A stretch of 64,000 bases of DNA from Eubacterium sp. OM08-24 (GTDB lineage Bacteria > Bacillota > Clostridia > Oscillospirales > Acutalibacteraceae): NCBI RefSeq assembly GCF_003438075.1, contig NZ_QSTA01000001.1:620001-684000 (forward strand), written 5' to 3'. The notes under the pieces were generated by a model. It was not told the DNA's origin, made no database searches, and saw only the letters and a program-made list of their open reading frames with translations. Position 1 is the stretch's first letter. Every line of letters begins with the position of its first letter. Both the position numbers and the translations under genes were made by a program. Below, piece by piece: positions 26,042-34,251 of this stretch.

Positions 26042-27849
26042 GTGCGGTAATACAATACATACTCTATCTTGCCGTTCTTATTGTTTTGGCGATTCCGCTC
26101 GGCGCTTATATCAAGAAAGTAATGAACGGAGAGAAAACCTTTCTTTCCAAAATTCTAACGCCCTGTGAAAACGCTGTGTATAAGGTTATGCGCATCAAAA
26201 AGGACGAGCAAATGAACTGGAAAAAATATGCCGTTTCCGTTCTGATTTTTTCAGGCATCGGACTTATTTTTCTGTTTTTGCTTCAGATTTTGCAGGGAGT
26301 TCTTCCCGGAAATCCGCAGGGGATTTCGGGTGTAAAATGGGATTTGTCCTTTAATACCGCAGCCAGTTTCGTAACCAATACAAACTGGCAGGCATACAGC
26401 GGCGAGTCCACATTAAGCTATCTGACTCAAGCGCTCGGACTTACCGTACAGAACTTTGTTTCCGCAGCTACGGGTATTGCCGTGCTGTTTGCCCTGATAC
26501 GGGGATTTATAAAAGTAAAAGCCGATGGATTAGGCAGCTTTTGGGTTGATATAACTAGAATCGTCATTCATATTTTGATTCCGCTGAATCTTGTCATCTC
26601 CCTTTGCCTTGTGGGCGGCGGCGTGATTCAGAACCTGAAAGGCGCTGAAACCGTATCGTTCGTTGAACCGATTGCGGTAAGCGCAGACGGCGAAATTCTT
26701 GAAAACGCCGAAATTGACCTTGATACAAATACCGTAACAGTTGACGGCAAAAAAATAGAAGACGCCGAAATTGTTACCGAACAGTTTGTACCTATGGGTC
26801 CTGCGGCAAGCCAGGTCGCCATTAAGCAAACGGGTACAAACGGCGGCGGTTATATGGGCGTTAACTCCGCTCATCCGCTCGAAAACCCGAACGCTTTTAC
26901 AAATTTGATTGAAATGCTTTCAATTTTGCTTATTCCTGCGGCGCTGTGCTTTACCTTTGGCAAGGCGGTAAAGAATAAAAAACAGGGCGTTGCAATCTTT
27001 ATGGCGATGTTTATATGCCTTGCGCTGGCGCTGGGCACGATTGCCGTCAGCGAACAGGTTGCGACGCCGCAACTTGCACAGGATGGTGTCAACGTCTCAA
27101 TGACCGACCAGGCGGGCGGCAATATGGAAGGTAAGGAAACCCGATTCGGTATTGCAACATCCTCTACTTGGGCGGCATTTACAACGGCGGCTTCCAACGG
27201 CTCTGTAAATTCCATGCACGACAGTTACACACCGCTCGGCGGTATGGTGACAATGCTCCTGATGCAGCTCGGCGAGGTTATCTTCGGCGGCGTTGGCTGC
27301 GGTCTTTACGGTATGCTTGCCTTTGCCATTCTGACGGTATTTATAGCCGGACTTATGGTCGGCAGAACGCCTGAGTTTTTAGGCAAAAAGATTGAACCTT
27401 ATGAAATGAAATGGTCTGTGCTTGTTTGCCTTGCAACGCCGATTGCTATTCTTATCGGCAGCGGACTTGCGGCGGTCGTTCCGAGTGTGGCGGACAGCCT
27501 AAACAACAGCGGAGCGCACGGCTTTTCCGAAATGCTGTACACATATTCTTCCTGCGGCGGTAACAACGGCTCTGCCTTTGCCGGCTTTAATGCAAACACC
27601 GTATTTTTGAATGTTTCGCTCGGTCTTGTCATGCTGTTTGCCCGTTTCCTTCCGATCATAGGAACACTGGCGATTGCGGGCAGTCTTGCCGGCAAAAAGA
27701 AGATTGCAACAAGCGCAGGTACACTTTCCACAACAAACGGTATGTTTGTATTCCTGCTGATTTTAATCGTCCTTATTATAGGCGCACTCAGTTTCTTCCC
27801 GGCGTTGGCGTTAGGACCGCTCGCTGAATTTTTCAATAATGTTATTTAA
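26038..27849 (+). CDS. kdpA: Potassium-transporting ATPase, KdpA channel subunit
   Basis: 603 residues, about ten membrane segments. It binds and passes K+. The pore loops are recognisable (FVTNTNWQAYSGES; GTNGGGYMGVNSAHPLENPN; CGGNNGSAFAGF). It is longer than E. coli KdpA (557) mainly by an extra acidic loop of about 40 residues (after LKGAETVSFVEPIAVSADGE) just before the second pore segment. First large gene of kdpFABC, followed by kdpB after 12 bases. Confidence 0.97.
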   Translation: MSAVIQYILYLAVLIVLAIPLGAYIKKVMNGEKTFLSKILTPCENAVYKVMRIKKDEQMNWKKYAVSVLIFSGIGLIFLFLLQILQGVLPGNPQGISGVKWDLSFNTAASFVTNTNWQAYSGESTLSYLTQALGLTVQNFVSAATGIAVLFALIRGFIKVKADGLGSFWVDITRIVIHILIPLNLVISLCLVGGGVIQNLKGAETVSFVEPIAVSADGEILENAEIDLDTNTVTVDGKKIEDAEIVTEQFVPMGPAASQVAIKQTGTNGGGYMGVNSAHPLENPNAFTNLIEMLSILLIPAALCFTFGKAVKNKKQGVAIFMAMFICLALALGTIAVSEQVATPQLAQDGVNVSMTDQAGGNMEGKETRFGIATSSTWAAFTTAASNGSVNSMHDSYTPLGGMVTMLLMQLGEVIFGGVGCGLYGMLAFAILTVFIAGLMVGRTPEFLGKKIEPYEMKWSVLVCLATPIAILIGSGLAAVVPSVADSLNNSGAHGFSEMLYTYSSCGGNNGSAFAGFNANTVFLNVSLGLVMLFARFLPIIGTLAIAGSLAGKKKIATSAGTLSTTNGMFVFLLILIVLIIGALSFFPALALGPLAEFFNNVI

Positions 27850-27861
27850 GGAGGCACTGTT

Positions 27862-29931
27862 ATGGCATCAAATAATAAAAGTGCTTTTGCCGATAAAAAG
27901 ATGCTCGGCAGAGCCATAAAAGATTCATTTGTAAAACTAAATCCCAAAACACAGGTGCAAAACCCCGTTATGCTTTTGGTATATATTTCGGCGATCCTCA
28001 CAAGCGGACTGTGGATTGTATCCCTATTCGGACTAAAGGACGCTTCAAGCGGATATACCTTGGCAATCGCAGTTATTCTGTGGTTTACCTGTATTTTTGC
28101 CAATTTTGCCGAAGCGATTGCCGAGGGCAGAGGCAAGGCGCAGGCGGACGCTCTGAGAGCTTCAAAAAAAGATGTGGAGGCACACAAGATACCCTCTGCC
28201 GATAAGAAAGAACAGATAACCGCTGTTTCTTCCGCGTTGCTTAAAAAAGGCGACATTGTCATTGTGAAAGCAGGAGAGCAAATTCCGGGCGACGGTGAGG
28301 TTATTGAGGGAGCCGCTTCCGTAGACGAAAGCGCTATCACAGGCGAATCCGCACCCGTTATCCGTGAGGCAGGCGGCGACAGAAGCGCAGTAACCGGCGG
28401 TACTACCGTACTTTCCGATTGGATCGTTGTGCGGATAACAAGCGAAGCGGGCGAAAGCTTCCTTGATAAAATGATTGCCATGGTCGAGGGCGCTTCCCGT
28501 AAAAAGACACCAAACGAAATCGCATTGCAGATTTTTCTTGTCGCCCTTTCCATTATCTTTATTCTTGTTACGGTATCGCTTTATACCTACTCCATATTCT
28601 CGGCAAAACAGGCGGGAATTGATAACCCCACCTCTGTTACTACCTTGGTAGCGTTGCTTGTCTGCCTTGCCCCTACCACCATCGGCGCATTGCTTTCCGC
28701 TATCGGTATTGCGGGAATGAGCAGACTGAACCAAGCAAATATACTTGCTATGAGTGGAAGAGCTATTGAAGCCGCAGGCGATGTGGATATATTGATGCTT
28801 GATAAAACCGGAACAATTACACTCGGTAACCGCAAGGCGAACGCATTTATTCCCGTAGACGGTGTAAGTGAACAAGATCTTGCCGATGCGGCACAGCTAT
28901 CCTCTCTTGCCGATGAAACGCCCGAAGGCAGAAGCGTGGTTATTCTCGCAAAAGAAAAATTCAATATTCGCGGCAGAGAGCTTTCCGACAAGAACATGAC
29001 ATTTATTCCCTTTACGGCGAAAACCCGTATGAGCGGCGTTGATTATGACGGCAACGAAATCCGCAAGGGGGCCGCCGATACCATGGAAAAATATGTAACC
29101 GAAAGCGGCGGAATTTATTCGGAGGAATGCGACCGAATCGTTAAAGAGATTGCGAACAAAGGCGGAACTCCCCTTGTTGTAGCGAAAAATCATAAGATTT
29201 TAGGCGTTATTCATCTGAAAGACATTATCAAGCAGGGCGTTAAGGAAAAGTTTGCGGATCTTCGTAAAATGGGTATAAAAACCATTATGATTACAGGCGA
29301 TAACCCGATGACCGCCGCTGCCATTGCGGCAGAAGCGGGCGTGGATGATTTCCTTGCCGAAGCAACTCCCGAAGGCAAGCTTCAAATGATACGCGATTTT
29401 CAGAGCAAAGGACACCTTGTGGCAATGACGGGCGACGGCACGAACGACGCACCCGCACTTGCACAGGCTGATGTGGCGGTTGCGATGAACACCGGCACAC
29501 AGGCGGCAAAGGAAGCGGGAAATATGGTTGATCTTGATTCGTCACCGACAAAGCTTATTGATATCGTCCGTATCGGTAAACAACTTTTGATGACAAGAGG
29601 CAGTCTGACCACCTTCTCCATAGCGAACGATGTAGCAAAGTATTTCGCCATTATTCCCGCCTTGTTTATGGGACTGTATCCGGGTCTTTCGGCACTTAAC
29701 ATTATGGGACTTCATTCCCCGCAAAGCGCTGTTTTATCGGCAATCATCTACAATGCGCTGATTATTATTGCGCTGATTCCGCTGGCGCTCAAAGGTGTGA
29801 AATACCGTGAGGTTCCCGCAGGCAAGCTTTTGTCCCGCAATCTGTTAATTTACGGTCTCGGCGGTTTGGCGGCACCCTTCATCTTCGTTAAGCTGATTGA
29901 TATGCTGCTTGTACTGTTCGGCTTGGCATAA
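27862..29931 (+). CDS. kdpB: Potassium-transporting P-type ATPase, KdpB subunit
   Basis: 689 residues. The phosphorylation site [11 protein letters not shown], the dephosphorylation loop [13 protein letters not shown] (with the Ser that is the known inhibitory phosphorylation site in E. coli KdpB), and the hinge [17 protein letters not shown] are all intact. KdpB hydrolyses ATP to drive K+ uptake at very low external K+. RBS AAGGAGG before ATG 27862. Confidence 0.98.
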   Translation: MASNNKSAFADKKMLGRAIKDSFVKLNPKTQVQNPVMLLVYISAILTSGLWIVSLFGLKDASSGYTLAIAVILWFTCIFANFAEAIAEGRGKAQADALRASKKDVEAHKIPSADKKEQITAVSSALLKKGDIVIVKAGEQIPGDGEVIEGAASVDESAITGESAPVIREAGGDRSAVTGGTTVLSDWIVVRITSEAGESFLDKMIAMVEGASRKKTPNEIALQIFLVALSIIFILVTVSLYTYSIFSAKQAGIDNPTSVTTLVALLVCLAPTTIGALLSAIGIAGMSRLNQANILAMSGRAIEAAGDVDILMLDKTGTITLGNRKANAFIPVDGVSEQDLADAAQLSSLADETPEGRSVVILAKEKFNIRGRELSDKNMTFIPFTAKTRMSGVDYDGNEIRKGAADTMEKYVTESGGIYSEECDRIVKEIANKGGTPLVVAKNHKILGVIHLKDIIKQGVKEKFADLRKMGIKTIMITGDNPMTAAAIAAEAGVDDFLAEATPEGKLQMIRDFQSKGHLVAMTGDGTNDAPALAQADVAVAMNTGTQAAKEAGNMVDLDSSPTKLIDIVRIGKQLLMTRGSLTTFSIANDVAKYFAIIPALFMGLYPGLSALNIMGLHSPQSAVLSAIIYNALIIIALIPLALKGVKYREVPAGKLLSRNLLIYGLGGLAAPFIFVKLIDMLLVLFGLA

Positions 29932-29943
29932 GGAGGTTTTATA

Positions 29944-30546
29944 ATGAAAACATTAAAAAATGTACTGCAGAGAGCGGCAATAATTTTTCTTATATTCACA
30001 TTGCTCTGCGGCGTGGTTTATACGTGTGTCGTTACAGGGTTTGCGCAGCTTATTTTCCCCGACAAAGCAAACGGGAGTATTATTGAGGTTGACGGAAAAA
30101 AGTACGGTTGTGAGCTGCTCGGTCAGCAGTATACAGATGACGGACATATGTGGGGGCGCATTATGAATATTGATGTTTCAACCTACAAGGACGAAAACGG
30201 AAAAACTCTGATGTATGCCGCACCGTCCAACCTTTCCCCGGCAAGCGAAGAATATGAGGCTTTGGTGAAAGAGCGTGTGGAAAAACTTCGGGAGGCCAAT
30301 CCCGACATGGACGAAACAGCAATCCCCGTTGATCTTGTGACCTGCTCGGGCAGCGGACTTGACCCCCATATTTCCCCCGCCGCCGCCAAGTATCAGGTGG
30401 CAAGAATCGCAAAAGCAAACGATATGACCGAGGACGAGGTACGGGAGATTATTAAGAAATGCACCGACGGTAAATTCTTAGGAGTTTTCGGAGAAGAAAC
30501 AGTAAATGTTCTTAAAGTAAATTTGATGCTGGACGGAATTCTGTAA
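29944..30546 (+). CDS. kdpC: Potassium-transporting ATPase, KdpC subunit
   Basis: 200 residues with one N-terminal membrane segment (about 12-33) and an extracytoplasmic domain with the family patterns GRIMNIDVSTY..., DLVTCSGSGLDPHISPAAAK and EVREIIKKCT. It assembles the KdpFABC complex. RBS AAGGAGG. A terminator follows. Confidence 0.95.
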   Translation: MKTLKNVLQRAAIIFLIFTLLCGVVYTCVVTGFAQLIFPDKANGSIIEVDGKKYGCELLGQQYTDDGHMWGRIMNIDVSTYKDENGKTLMYAAPSNLSPASEEYEALVKERVEKLREANPDMDETAIPVDLVTCSGSGLDPHISPAAAKYQVARIAKANDMTEDEVREIIKKCTDGKFLGVFGEETVNVLKVNLMLDGIL

Positions 30547-30553
30547 TAATTTT

Positions 30554-30583
30554 AAGGCGGAAGAGTTTCGGCTTTTCCGCCTT
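30554..30583 (+). terminator. Terminator after kdpC
   Basis: Nine-bp stem AAGGCGGAA/TTCCGCCTT, 12-base loop, then TATCTTTATG. Separates kdpFABC from ktrBA. Confidence 0.75.
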
Positions 30584-30597
30584 TATCTTTATGCAAT

Positions 30598-30634
30598 CTT
30601 AATATCGTCTTTATCTTGCTTACGCCGATTTAAT
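30598..30634 (+). promoter_or_regulatory. Candidate KdpE-type operator upstream of ktrB
   Basis: CTTAATAT (30598-30605) and CCGATTTAAT (30625-30634), the same two boxes as before kdpF but 11 bases closer. ATTAAGATAAAATAAAG follows and probably holds the promoter. Confidence 0.45.
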
Positions 30635-30695
30635 GCAGATTAAGATAAAATAAAGAAAGTCTAAATTTGATATTAAGATTGCGAAGGTATCCGTT

Positions 30696-32036
30696 ATGAT
30701 AAAACGACAAAATCCAAAACACAAGCACATTACTTCGTTCCAGATTATTATATTAGGCTTTCTGTCTGTGATAATTTTAGGCAGCATACTGTTAATGCTG
30801 CCCGTTGCAACAAGGGACGGCAAAGGCGCTGTATGTTCAGATGCACTGTTTACCGCCACCTCCGCAGTTTGTGTAACCGGTTTGGTTATACACGATACCG
30901 CTACATACTGGTCAATGTTCGGGCAGAGCGTAATACTGTTTTTAATTCAAATCGGCGGTATGGGCATTGTCACGGTTGCGGTTTCGGTTGCGGCTTTTTC
31001 AGGTCGAAAAATAGGTCTAATGCAGAGAAGTACTATGCAGGAGGCAGTTTCTGCACATCATGTCGGCGGCATTGTGCGGCTTACAAAATTTATATTAAAA
31101 ACCTCGGTGTGCATTGAGCTGATTGGAGCAGCCCTGCTTTTGCCGGCTTTTATCCGTGATTTCGGAATTGCGAAGGGTTTATGGTACGCCTTGTTCCATT
31201 CTGTTTCGGCATTCTGCAACGCAGGCTTTGACTTAATCGGCATTAAAGAGCCATTTTCGTCATTAACCTCTTATTCATCACAGCCTTTTTTCAACTTCAC
31301 GGTTATGGCCCTTATTATTATCGGCGGAATAGGCTTTTTAACTTGGGAAGATATTAATAACAATAAGCTTCATTTCAGAAAATACCGAATGCAAAGCAAG
31401 GTTATCCTCACGGTTACGGGAATACTGATTATCCTGCCATCGCTTTACTTTTTCTTTTTCGAGTATCAGAACCTTCCACTGGGAGAAAGAATCCTGACCT
31501 CTCTTTTCCAGTCTGTTACGCCGAGAACAGCCGGCTTTAATACGACGGATTTAACAGCTTTCAATGAGACAGGTCAAATGCTGATAATATTGTTGATGCT
31601 GATCGGCGGTTCGCCCGGTTCAACGGCTGGCGGTATGAAAACCACCACAATCGCCGTTTTGGTTTCATCGGCGCTGTCCGTGTTTCGTAAAAAGGAAGAT
31701 ACACACTTTTTCAAACGGCGCATATCCGACGATACCGTGAAAAGTGCGGCAACTATCTTTTTACTGTATATTGGGCTGTTTATAGGTGGCGGAATGATCA
31801 TCAGCCGCATCGAAAATCTTCCATTGCTCCCGTCACTGTTTGAAACAGCGTCGGCAATCGGAACGGTGGGGCTTTCGCTTGGCATCACCTCACAGTTGGG
31901 GGTTGCTTCGCAGTTCATTCTGATTATACTCATGTTTTTCGGTAGAGTCGGAGGACTGACATTGATATTTGCGGCAATGAAAGGTACGGGGACAAACATA
32001 ACAAAATATCCGCAGGAAAAAATAACGGTTGGCTAA
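30696..32036 (+). CDS. ktrB: TrkH/KtrB-type potassium transporter membrane subunit
   Basis: 446 residues with the four pore repeats of the SKT superfamily (e.g. FTATSAVCVTGLVIHDTATY; HSVSAFCNAGFDL; QSVTPRTAGFNTTDL; ETASAIGTVGLSLGITSQ), each with the selectivity glycine. Length fits KtrB rather than TrkH (about 480). It moves K+ with Na+ or H+. Forms a pair with ktrA, 12 bases downstream. Confidence 0.93.
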   Translation: MIKRQNPKHKHITSFQIIILGFLSVIILGSILLMLPVATRDGKGAVCSDALFTATSAVCVTGLVIHDTATYWSMFGQSVILFLIQIGGMGIVTVAVSVAAFSGRKIGLMQRSTMQEAVSAHHVGGIVRLTKFILKTSVCIELIGAALLLPAFIRDFGIAKGLWYALFHSVSAFCNAGFDLIGIKEPFSSLTSYSSQPFFNFTVMALIIIGGIGFLTWEDINNNKLHFRKYRMQSKVILTVTGILIILPSLYFFFFEYQNLPLGERILTSLFQSVTPRTAGFNTTDLTAFNETGQMLIILLMLIGGSPGSTAGGMKTTTIAVLVSSALSVFRKKEDTHFFKRRISDDTVKSAATIFLLYIGLFIGGGMIISRIENLPLLPSLFETASAIGTVGLSLGITSQLGVASQFILIILMFFGRVGGLTLIFAAMKGTGTNITKYPQEKITVG

Positions 32037-32048
32037 AGGAGAAATAAT

Positions 32049-32696
32049 ATGAAATCTGTTTTATTAATAGGGCTTGGAAGGTTTGGCAGGCATATTGCTA
32101 TGAAGCTTAACGAGATGCGGCATCAGGTTATGGCTGTAGACAAAGACGAAAAAAGAGTAAATGCGGTATTGCCCTTTGTTATGAACGCGCAAATAGGTGA
32201 TGCAACAAATGAGGAATTTTTGGAGTCTTTGGGCGTAAATAATTTTGATGTTTGCATCGTTGCAATCGGGGACGATTTTCAAAGCTCGCTTGAAACGACA
32301 TCTCTATTAAAGGAATTGGATGCCAAAAAGATAGTTTCCCGTGCGGCACGGGAAGTACACGCAAAATTTCTTCTGCGAAACGGTGCGGATGAAATCGTAT
32401 ATCCCGAAAGGCAGCTTGCGGATTGGACGGCTATCCGCTATACTGCCGACCATATCCTCGATTACATAGAATTGGACAGCGATCATGCAATTTTTGAAAT
32501 TGCCGTACCCGAAAAATGGATCGGAAAAACCGTTATTGAAGCAGATGTGCGTAAAAAGCACGGTATCAATATTATGGCGATTAAACGCGACGGTAAAATG
32601 AATCTAAATTTTGCGCCTGAAACAAGCTTTATACCGGGTGACACTATTTTGGTGCTGGGTGATACCAAAAATATACAAAAGTGTTTTCACATATAA
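32049..32696 (+). CDS. ktrA: KtrA-type potassium uptake regulatory subunit
   Basis: 215 residues: Rossmann RCK_N domain (SVLLIGLGRFGRHIAMKLNE) and RCK_C domain at about 140-215. KtrA rings gate KtrB in response to ATP/ADP or, in Gram-positive bacteria, cyclic di-AMP through RCK_C. Encoded directly after ktrB with AAAGGAGAAATAAT as the RBS. Confidence 0.95.
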   Translation: MKSVLLIGLGRFGRHIAMKLNEMRHQVMAVDKDEKRVNAVLPFVMNAQIGDATNEEFLESLGVNNFDVCIVAIGDDFQSSLETTSLLKELDAKKIVSRAAREVHAKFLLRNGADEIVYPERQLADWTAIRYTADHILDYIELDSDHAIFEIAVPEKWIGKTVIEADVRKKHGINIMAIKRDGKMNLNFAPETSFIPGDTILVLGDTKNIQKCFHI

Positions 32697-32718
32697 ATTC
32701 CGAAAGAAGACGGAAAGC

Positions 32719-33237
32719 ATGAAAGAATTATTGTTAGTGTGCGCAGTGGCTGTCATGATTGTGTTCGGTTACTTTATAATGAAAAGGCTTGATGATTTTT
32801 TAGCCAATAACCACCACTTAATTGACGAAGAAATTGCAGAAAACAGCCTTTTTATTGCGTTTGATAATCCTATGATCTTGGATTCGCTGATACCGCTATT
32901 TGAAAAGTTTTCAAAAGGAAAGCCGAATTGTCAGCTTCATTTCCTGTTTGGAAATACAGAGGATATATATGATAAGCTAAACAAAAATCGCATTGATTTT
33001 GGCTTTATTGAAAACAATGCTTCTGCAAATGACGATACATACCGCTGTCTTATCATTTCTACAAAGCAAAATAGTATTATCTGTGAGAAAGCAGGATGTA
33101 CGACAGAACCGCTGGATCCTTCCGTAATTCAGACCGCTGTGATATGGAAAAAGGCTTCAAATAATACCTTTGCTAATAGCTTCTCTGATTTTCTCTTTTC
33201 AAATCAAGCGGTGATCAATGCGGAATATGTAAAGTAG
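32719..33237 (+). CDS. Membrane-anchored protein with LysR-substrate/PBP2-like fold
   Basis: 172 residues. One N-terminal membrane segment (MKELLLVCAVAVMIVFGYFI) and then a domain that resembles half of a type 2 periplasmic-binding or LysR-substrate fold (FIAFDNPMILDSLIPLFEKF ... NRIDFGFIENNA). It does not look like a complete binding protein and has no DNA-binding part. It lies 22 bases after ktrA and 60 before the CorA-type gene; role unknown, possibly an ion or ligand sensor for the cation transporters. Confidence 0.65.
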   Translation: MKELLLVCAVAVMIVFGYFIMKRLDDFLANNHHLIDEEIAENSLFIAFDNPMILDSLIPLFEKFSKGKPNCQLHFLFGNTEDIYDKLNKNRIDFGFIENNASANDDTYRCLIISTKQNSIICEKAGCTTEPLDPSVIQTAVIWKKASNNTFANSFSDFLFSNQAVINAEYVK

Positions 33238-33297
33238 AAAATACTTTTATACTTGTGATATATGTGATATAATAAAAAGTAGAAAGGGGGAGTTGTA

Positions 33298-34209
33298 ATG
33301 CAATACTTTATAAATTCAAAAGACGGGAGTCTGCAAGCCGCCCAAAACTGTGGCGATAAAAAGCCGTTTTTTACATTTATGAGTACGGCGGAATTTCACA
33401 AATGTAAAGAACAACTACCGTATTATAAAGAACTTCTTCACTGTCTTGGATCGATTCGTTATTGTAAGGCAGAGGTTTTCAAAAACTGCATCATCGGAAC
33501 ATTACGCCTGCCTCAAAAAAGCGAACAGCGTTCACCGCAGCTTTCCTTCAGCTTTTATTTGAAGGGACAGTCGCTCTTATTTGTCGAAGATGTAGGCGAT
33601 TTGAAATTATGGGTAGACAAACGGATAAGTATGTTTCAGGAGCTGAACAGTCCGGCTCATCTTCTTTTGCAGTTTATGGAGCAAATGATAGAGGATGATG
33701 TTCTCTATCTTTCTCACATCGAGTCAGAAACAGAAAAAATGGAAGAAAATATCGGCTCCGGCGGTTCGACAGACTTTTTCCCTCTGCTCACAAAACACAG
33801 GCAAAAGCTGTCCGAATTAAATGCTTACTATGAACAATTGACAGATATCGGAGAGTTGTTTCAATCCCGCGCGTGTTCTTCATTTGCAGACGATACCGGG
33901 GACTGGGAAAAATTTACCCACCGTGCCGAGAGATTGCAAAATCATGTTCAGTTGCTTCGTGAAAATATGCTTCAACTTCGTGAGCTTTATCAGTCTAGGC
34001 AGGATGCACGGCAAAATAAGATTATGGGGATTCTAACAATCGTCACCACCTTTTTCCTGCCTCTTACTTTAATTACGGGATGGTATGGAATGAACTTTGC
34101 TTATATGCCGGAGCTGAAGTGGCGATACGGTTATCTGTCGGTGATTATTGTTTCTCTTATTATCGCAATAGGAGAAATCATCTACTTCAAAAAGAAGAAA
34201 TTCTTTTAA
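33298..34209 (+). CDS. corA: CorA-family divalent cation transporter
   Basis: 303 residues. The pore signature TGWYGMNF (YGMNF variant of GMN) lies at the end of the first of two C-terminal membrane segments, preceded by a long helical region (residues about 100-245) as in CorA Mg2+ channels. RBS AGAAAGGGGG before ATG 33298. As part of the potassium cargo it may balance Mg2+ or simply ride along. Confidence 0.9.
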   Translation: MQYFINSKDGSLQAAQNCGDKKPFFTFMSTAEFHKCKEQLPYYKELLHCLGSIRYCKAEVFKNCIIGTLRLPQKSEQRSPQLSFSFYLKGQSLLFVEDVGDLKLWVDKRISMFQELNSPAHLLLQFMEQMIEDDVLYLSHIESETEKMEENIGSGGSTDFFPLLTKHRQKLSELNAYYEQLTDIGELFQSRACSSFADDTGDWEKFTHRAERLQNHVQLLRENMLQLRELYQSRQDARQNKIMGILTIVTTFFLPLTLITGWYGMNFAYMPELKWRYGYLSVIIVSLIIAIGEIIYFKKKKFF

Positions 34210-34251
34210 TTTTTTTCCAACTTGAAATATGAGACTTACAGGGGCGTTTAT

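Noticed and set aside
28162..28997. Long minus-strand open frames under kdpB
   Set aside because: Shadows of kdpB, which is intact and highly conserved.
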